Source: Nocardioides eburneiflavus (GTDB lineage Bacteria > Actinomycetota > Actinomycetes > Propionibacteriales > Nocardioidaceae). From it: a stretch of DNA of 64,000 nucleotides. Location: NCBI RefSeq assembly GCF_004785795.1, contig NZ_SRRO01000001.1:2294001-2358000 (forward strand), read 5' to 3'. Positions 59,546 to 64,000 of this stretch are shown in pieces; position 1 is the first letter of the stretch, and each line of letters begins with the position of its first letter. The notes under the pieces are model-generated. The model made no database searches, had not been told where the DNA came from, and saw only the letters and a list, made by a program, of their open reading frames with translations. The position numbers and the translations under genes were made by a program.

Positions 59546-60775
59546 ATGAGCCCGCAACGGCGCGCGGGCCTCGGCACCAACCAGGAGGCCGTCCGGCGCC
59601 ACAATCTCGGCACCCTGCTCCGGCACGTCCACGGGGCCGGGCAGATCTCGCGCGCCGAGCTGACCAGCCTCATGGGGCTCAACCGCAGCACCATCGCCGG
59701 CCTGGTCGGCGAGCTGGAGTCGCTCGGGATCTCCGAGCACACCACGCCGATGGGCGGGGCCCGGCAGGGAGCCGGGCGCCCGTCCGCGGGCGTGCGCATC
59801 GCAGCCGGGGGTCCCTACGTGATCGCCGTGGACCTCGGGGTCGAGCGAGCCGTGGTGGCCCGGGTGGGCCTCGGGGGCACGGTGCTCGAACGGGCGCAGG
59901 CGCCCGTGCACAGCGACGGCGAGGCCTGGCAGGTCGGTGCGGCGGTCGCCGCCCTCATCCGCCGGGTCGTCGAGGACGCCCCTCCCGCGGCGCCCCTGGT
60001 CGGCATCGGGATCAGCGTCCCCGGCCTGGTGCGCCGCAGGGACGGGCTCGTCCGGCTCGCGCCCAACCTGGAGTGGCACGACGTGTCGTTCGGCGGGATC
60101 GTCCTTGCTGCGCTGGGGCTCGACGTGCCAGTGTCGCTGGCCAACGACGCCGACCTCGGCGCGCTCGCCGAGCACGTGCGCGGCGCGGGAGTCGGCGTCG
60201 ACGACCTGATCTACGTCTCCGGCAACGTCGGCGTCGGTGCCGGTGTCATCGCAGGCGGCGTACGGCTCGAGGGAGCCGGCGGCTACGCCGGCGAGGTCGG
60301 GCACCTGCGGTTCAACCCGCAGGGTCGCCCGTGCCACTGCGGCAACCTCGGCTGCTGGGAGACCGAGGTGGGAGGGCACGCCATCGCCGAGGCGATCGAC
60401 TGCCCGCCCGACAAGGTCGCCCAGCTCGACGAGGTGCTCGAGGGGTTCACGGAGCCGACGCGCGAGCTCCGCGTCACCGGCACGGCGCTGGGCCACGGGC
60501 TGGCGAGCATCGTCAACACGTTCAACCCTCGCCTCATCGTCCTCGGCGGCTACTTCCGAGTGCTGTACCCGCTGGTGGAGGCGGAGGTCGACGCCGGTCT
60601 CGCCGACCGGGCGCTGCCGGCCCCGCTCGAGTCGGTGACCCTCGTCCTGCCGGCGCTGGGGTCCGACTCCGCGCTGCTCGGCGCTGCCGAGATCGCCCTC
60701 GAGCCGCTCTTCGTCGACCCCGTCGCAGCCCTTGGCGCCGCGCTCGTGGACGTACGCGCGCGGCTCGCCGGCTGA
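59546..60775 (+). CDS. ROK-family transcriptional regulator (XylR-like), copy 1
   Basis: A 409-residue repressor. The N-terminal winged helix-turn-helix is in TNQEAVRRHNLGTLLRHVHGAG...ISRAELTSLMGLNRSTIAGLVGELESLG. The sugar-kinase-like domain carries ANDADLGALAEH, the GEVGHLRF motif and the zinc site CHCGNLGCWE. It follows xylH by 9 bp and is the natural candidate to bind the palindrome before xylF, with xylose as inducer. It converges on the second ROK gene with 9 bp between the stops. Confidence 0.92.
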   Translation: MSPQRRAGLGTNQEAVRRHNLGTLLRHVHGAGQISRAELTSLMGLNRSTIAGLVGELESLGISEHTTPMGGARQGAGRPSAGVRIAAGGPYVIAVDLGVERAVVARVGLGGTVLERAQAPVHSDGEAWQVGAAVAALIRRVVEDAPPAAPLVGIGISVPGLVRRRDGLVRLAPNLEWHDVSFGGIVLAALGLDVPVSLANDADLGALAEHVRGAGVGVDDLIYVSGNVGVGAGVIAGGVRLEGAGGYAGEVGHLRFNPQGRPCHCGNLGCWETEVGGHAIAEAIDCPPDKVAQLDEVLEGFTEPTRELRVTGTALGHGLASIVNTFNPRLIVLGGYFRVLYPLVEAEVDAGLADRALPAPLESVTLVLPALGSDSALLGAAEIALEPLFVDPVAALGAALVDVRARLAG

Positions 60776-60790
60776 GCTCCTGCCTCAGCC
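60770..60790. terminator. Bidirectional hairpin holding both ROK stop codons
   Basis: GGCTGAG-CTCCTGC-CTCAGCC, a 7-bp perfect stem. It includes the TGA of copy 1 (60773-60775) and, on the other strand, the TGA of copy 2 (60785-60787). Confidence 0.6.
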
Positions 60791-61960
60791 CGTCAGGTCG
60801 CGGTCGCCGCTGAAGACCGGCCCGAGCGACTGCTCGGCCGCGCCGAGGGCGGCGGCCCGGATCCCGAGCGTGCTGGGGCGCAGCTCCGGGCGGACCTGGG
60901 CGGGGGAGGCGAGCCGCTCGTCGAGGGTGCGGCGGGCAGGCTCGAGGACGAGGTCGCCGAGCGAGGCGAGGTAGCCGCCGAGCACCACGACCTCCGGGTC
61001 GAGGATGCTGCTGAGCATGGCGATCCCGAGGCCGAGGTCGTGGCCCACGCGCTCGAGCCCGGCCCGCACGCCCGCGTCGTCGGCGGCCCGGGCGGCGACC
61101 GCCTCGGCGCTGCGCAGCGGGGTGTCGAGCTCGGGCATGCCGACGGCTGCCAGCATCGCGTGCAGGCCGACCGAGGCCTCCCAGCACCCGCGGCGACCAC
61201 ATCCGCACTCGGCCGCGGAGTCGCCGACAGGCATGTGGCCGACCTCGCCGGCGAAACCCGCCCCGCCGCGGACGAGCTCGCCGTGCTGGAGGATGCCGGC
61301 GCCGATGCCGACGGTGCCGGTGAGGTAGAGAGCGTGCCGTACGCCGCGCGCCGCGCCGTGGTGCGCCTCGGCGTACGCCGCGCAGTTGGCGTCGTTGCTG
61401 ACCTGCACCGCACCGCCGGGGACCAGGCCGCCGACGGCCTCCGCCAGGTCGCGGCCCTCGACGTCGAGGTTGGGGGCCCAGGCCACCGTACGGTCGTCGC
61501 CGCGCACCAGCGCCGGGACGGCCAGGGTCGTCCCGACCACCTCGCGGCCGTCGACGTGCCGGTCGACCACCTCGCGCACCAGGTCGGTGAGGGAGTCGGG
61601 ACCTGTCGCCGGCCGGCTGTCACCGAAGACCACGATGCCACCGAGGTCGAGGACGACGGCCGAGACGTAGTCGACGTTGAGCTCGAGGCCGAGGCCGGCG
61701 TACCGGTCACCGCGCAGCGCGACGGGCCGCCCGGGCCGGCCGCGGGCGCCCGGTCGCGAGTCCTCCTCGACCACGGCCCCCGCGGCCTCGAGGCCCGCGA
61801 CGATCACGCCGATCGTCGCCTTGGCGAGCCCGGTGTGCTGCGCGAGCTCGGCGCGCGAGGACGCGCCGTGCTCGCGCAGGGAGCGCAGGACGGCGGCGGT
61901 GTTCTGCCGCCGCAACCCCTCGGTCCCGGCGTGGCGAGGTTGTGTGGTCAGGGGCTGCAC
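60785..61960 (-). CDS. ROK-family transcriptional regulator (XylR-like), copy 2
   Basis: A 391-residue ROK repressor. The helix-turn-helix lies in GLRRQNTAAVLRSLREHGASSRAELAQHTGLAKATIGVIVAGLE (about 12-55). The kinase-like part has the NDANCAAYAEA segment, GEVGHMPVG and the zinc site CGCGRRGCWE. GTG 61960 is 2 bp after xylA, so it sits in the xylB-xylA operon as its third gene. It probably represses xylA/xylB. Sequence divergence from copy 1 suggests an old duplication or separate ligands. Confidence 0.9.
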   Translation of the reverse strand: MQPLTTQPRHAGTEGLRRQNTAAVLRSLREHGASSRAELAQHTGLAKATIGVIVAGLEAAGAVVEEDSRPGARGRPGRPVALRGDRYAGLGLELNVDYVSAVVLDLGGIVVFGDSRPATGPDSLTDLVREVVDRHVDGREVVGTTLAVPALVRGDDRTVAWAPNLDVEGRDLAEAVGGLVPGGAVQVSNDANCAAYAEAHHGAARGVRHALYLTGTVGIGAGILQHGELVRGGAGFAGEVGHMPVGDSAAECGCGRRGCWEASVGLHAMLAAVGMPELDTPLRSAEAVAARAADDAGVRAGLERVGHDLGLGIAMLSSILDPEVVVLGGYLASLGDLVLEPARRTLDERLASPAQVRPELRPSTLGIRAAALGAAEQSLGPVFSGDRDLTG

Positions 61961-61962
61961 CG

Positions 61963-63129
61963 TCAGCGGACGCCGTACAGGTGCTCGAGAGCCAGCTGGT
62001 CGAGGTGCTCGAAGGCACCGCCACGCGCCGCCAGCACCTCGGGGTCGGCGAGCTCGGCGTCGAGCAGGCCGCGCCACCCCTCGTCGCCGCCGACGGTCGG
62101 GACCGACAGCTCGGGCACCTTCGCCGCCTCGAGCGCGGCCTGCACCTCGGGGTCGGCGCGGAAGGCCTTCACCTTCTCGCGCAGGACGAGGTAGTTGCGC
62201 ATGTTGGCCGCGGCGGAGACCCACACGCCGTCCTCGTCCTCGGTGCGCGCAGGCTTGTAGTCGAAGTGGACGGGCCCGTCGTAGCCACCCTCCAGCAGCG
62301 CGTCGACCACCCAGAAGGCGCCGCGCACGTTGCCGGCGCCGAAGCGCAGATCCTGGTCGTACTTCGGGCCGTTCTGGCCGTTGAGGTCGATGTGGAAGAG
62401 CTTGCCCGCCCAGATCGCCTGCGCGTAGCCGGCGGCGGCGTTCATCCCGGCCATCTCCTCGTGGCCGATCTCGGGGTTCACGCCGACCAGCTCGGGACGC
62501 TCGAGGCGCTCGATGAAGGCCAGGGCGTGCCCGATCGTCGGGAGCAGGATGTCGCCACGCGGCTCGTTGGGCTTGGGCTCGATCGCGAAGCGGAGGTCGT
62601 AGCCCTGGTCGGTCACGTAGTCGCCGAGGACGTCGAAGGCCTCCTTCATCCGGTCGAGGGCCACGCGGGTGTCCTGGGAGGCGCCGTAATCGGCTCCCTC
62701 GCGGCCGCCCCACGCGACGTAGACCTTGGCGCCGAGCTCGGCGGCCAGGTCGATGTTGCGCATCACCTTGCGCAGCGCGAAGCGACGGATGTCGCGGTCG
62801 TTGTTGGTGAAGCCGCCGGCCTTGAAGACCGGGTGGCTGAACAGGTTGGTCGTGGCGGTGGTGACGACCAGGCCGGTGTCCTCGAGGCCCTGCTTGAAGC
62901 GGCCGATGATCTGCTCGCGCGTGGCCTCGTCGCTGCCGAAGGGGATCACGTCGTCGTCGTGGAAGTTCACGCCGTACGCCCCCAGCTCCGCGAGCTTCTC
63001 CAGCGCGTGCACGGTGTCCATGTGCGGGCGGGTGGCGCCGCCGAACGGGTCGACGCCCTGCCAGCCGACGGTCCAGAGGCCGAAGGAGAACTTGTCCTCG
63101 GGGGTCGGGGTGGGGATCTGGGTGCTCAT
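61963..63129 (-). CDS. xylA: Xylose isomerase
   Basis: A 388-residue barrel converting D-xylose to D-xylulose with Mg or Mn. Motifs are [17 protein letters not shown], the catalytic His/Asp region [12 protein letters not shown], the VAWGGREG region, [15 protein letters not shown] and [21 protein letters not shown] with the metal ligands, matching the Streptomyces-type short class I enzymes. ATG 63129; AAGGCA lies before it. The upstream xylB ends 47 bp away, so both are likely co-transcribed. Confidence 0.96.
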   Translation of the reverse strand: MSTQIPTPTPEDKFSFGLWTVGWQGVDPFGGATRPHMDTVHALEKLAELGAYGVNFHDDDVIPFGSDEATREQIIGRFKQGLEDTGLVVTTATTNLFSHPVFKAGGFTNNDRDIRRFALRKVMRNIDLAAELGAKVYVAWGGREGADYGASQDTRVALDRMKEAFDVLGDYVTDQGYDLRFAIEPKPNEPRGDILLPTIGHALAFIERLERPELVGVNPEIGHEEMAGMNAAAGYAQAIWAGKLFHIDLNGQNGPKYDQDLRFGAGNVRGAFWVVDALLEGGYDGPVHFDYKPARTEDEDGVWVSAAANMRNYLVLREKVKAFRADPEVQAALEAAKVPELSVPTVGGDEGWRGLLDAELADPEVLAARGGAFEHLDQLALEHLYGVR

Positions 63130-63176
63130 GGGGTGCCTTCCGTTGCGGTCGTTCAGGGTGAGAGGGGTGTGGTGGT

Positions 63177-64000
63177 TCAGGAGGTCCAGGGGGCGGTGCG
63201 CTCGCGGAGGCCGGCGTACGCCTCGCGGACGCGGGGGGTCGGCTCGGCGCGCAGCACGGTGGCCTCGCGCTCGGGCCAGGTGGGCGGCTCGGCCGAACCG
63301 GCCAGGGCCCAGGCGGCCTGGCGGGCCGCGCCGAGGGCGACGTACTCGCCCTCCGGGGGCAGCACGACCTCGCGGCCGAGGACCGCCGGCGCCAGCGCTC
63401 GCAGGGCGGCGCTCTTCGTGGCCCCGCCGACCATGAGCAGGCGCCGGGGCTCCTGCCCGGTCGCGGCGACGAGCCGGTCGACGGCGTCGGCCAGCGAGCA
63501 GAGGAGGGCCTCGTACGCCGCGCGGGCGAGGTCGGGGCGGGTGGTGGCCGGCGTCAGGCCGGTCCAGGTTCCGACCGCGCCGGGCCGGTCGGGGGAGCGC
63601 TCGCCGCCGTAGTAGGGGAGCAGGGTCACCCCGCCGGCGCCCGGGGTGGAGGCCAGGGCGAGCTCGGCGAGGTCGTCGTGGTCGACGCCCAGCCAGCGGG
63701 CCTGGAGGTCGAGGATGCCTGCGGCGTTGAGGGTGGTGACCATCGGGAGGTAGCCGCCGGCGGCGTCGGCGAAGCCGGTGACCACGCCCGTGCCGTCGGC
63801 GACCGGGGTCGGGCTGATCGTGGACGCCACGCCCGAGGTGCCGACGGAGACCAGCAGGTCGCCGGGGCCGAGTGCCATGCCGAGGGCGGCGCCCATGTTG
63901 TCGCCGGTGCCACCCGCGACGACGGCGCCGTGCGGTGTCTCGGCGGCGACCGTGCCAGGGGCGACGATGCGGGGCAGGTCGACGTCGTGCCCGAGGGCGA
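63177..64000 (-). CDS. xylB: Xylulokinase (5' end outside the window)
   Basis: The C-terminal ~274 residues of a FGGY-family kinase phosphorylating D-xylulose. It has the [15 protein letters not shown] substrate-binding segment, [10 protein letters not shown] (ATP phosphate loop), [16 protein letters not shown] and the adenosine motif [23 protein letters not shown]. The frame stays open to the window edge, so the N-terminal half, including its start, lies beyond 64000. It is upstream of xylA in the same direction. Confidence 0.93.
   Translation of the reverse strand, partial: ALGHDVDLPRIVAPGTVAAETPHGAVVAGGTGDNMGAALGMALGPGDLLVSVGTSGVASTISPTPVADGTGVVTGFADAAGGYLPMVTTLNAAGILDLQARWLGVDHDDLAELALASTPGAGGVTLLPYYGGERSPDRPGAVGTWTGLTPATTRPDLARAAYEALLCSLADAVDRLVAATGQEPRRLLMVGGATKSAALRALAPAVLGREVVLPPEGEYVALGAARQAAWALAGSAEPPTWPEREATVLRAEPTPRVREAYAGLRERTAPWTS

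Overview
The window is high-GC DNA (about 70% G+C by eye) with dense, mostly operonic genes. It looks like a chromosome segment of an actinobacterium, probably Nocardioides or a close relative. The support is a mycothiol-dependent formaldehyde dehydrogenase, an HNH/13E12-type DUF222 protein, GuaB3, CIRCE-controlled groESL, frequent GTG starts, and a gene order that tracks the Mycobacterium tuberculosis glmS-nnrD-alr-tsaE-tsaB-rimI-groES-groEL-guaB2-guaB3-choD-guaA stretch. No rRNA, tRNA, CRISPR array, phage or intact insertion sequence was seen.

Region 1 (1-9 kb) is housekeeping: coaA (minus), then glmS, acpS, nnrD/nnrE, alr, an alpha/beta hydrolase, a GNAT-TsaE fusion, tsaB and rimI in one tightly overlapping plus-strand run. 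tsaD, expected after rimI, is absent. Region 2 (9-19.7 kb) is accessory. It holds a possible type VII-like secreted pair, a lipoprotein, a SigE-family sigma factor with a membrane beta-propeller partner, mscR with a metallo-beta-lactamase, an XRE regulator, two 34-bp palindromic repeats, a GNAT protein, a NagZ-like lipoprotein and a THUMP-like methyltransferase.

Region 3 (19.7-37.8 kb) has groES-groEL under two CIRCE elements, an ACT-GNAT protein, guaB, a TetR regulator, a secreted CHAP amidase, ldh, guaB3, glpD, a succinate-semialdehyde dehydrogenase overlapping a ChoD-like GMC oxidoreductase, guaA and corA. Region 4 (37.9-43.2 kb) has a DUF222-HNH protein, a REP-like cluster, a PPOX protein, a VOC protein and an SSS symporter.

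Region 5 (43.2-56 kb) is a purine-degradation cluster: a DUF6986 aldolase-like protein, uricase, uraH, uraD, allantoinase, ureidoglycine aminohydrolase, xdhABC and guanine deaminase, with malate synthase convergent at the end. Guanine and xanthine would be oxidised to urate, allantoin and allantoate, and the final glyoxylate condensed to malate. The allantoate amidohydrolase step is not encoded here. Region 6 (56-64 kb) is a xylose regulon: xylFGH plus a ROK regulator on the plus strand, and xylB (cut by the window edge), xylA and a second ROK regulator on the minus strand.

Two genome-style signals recur. About twenty genes have a TANNNT-like -10 hexamer only 5-8 nt before the start codon, implying leaderless mRNAs. 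Several convergent gene pairs have both stop codons inside a shared hairpin.
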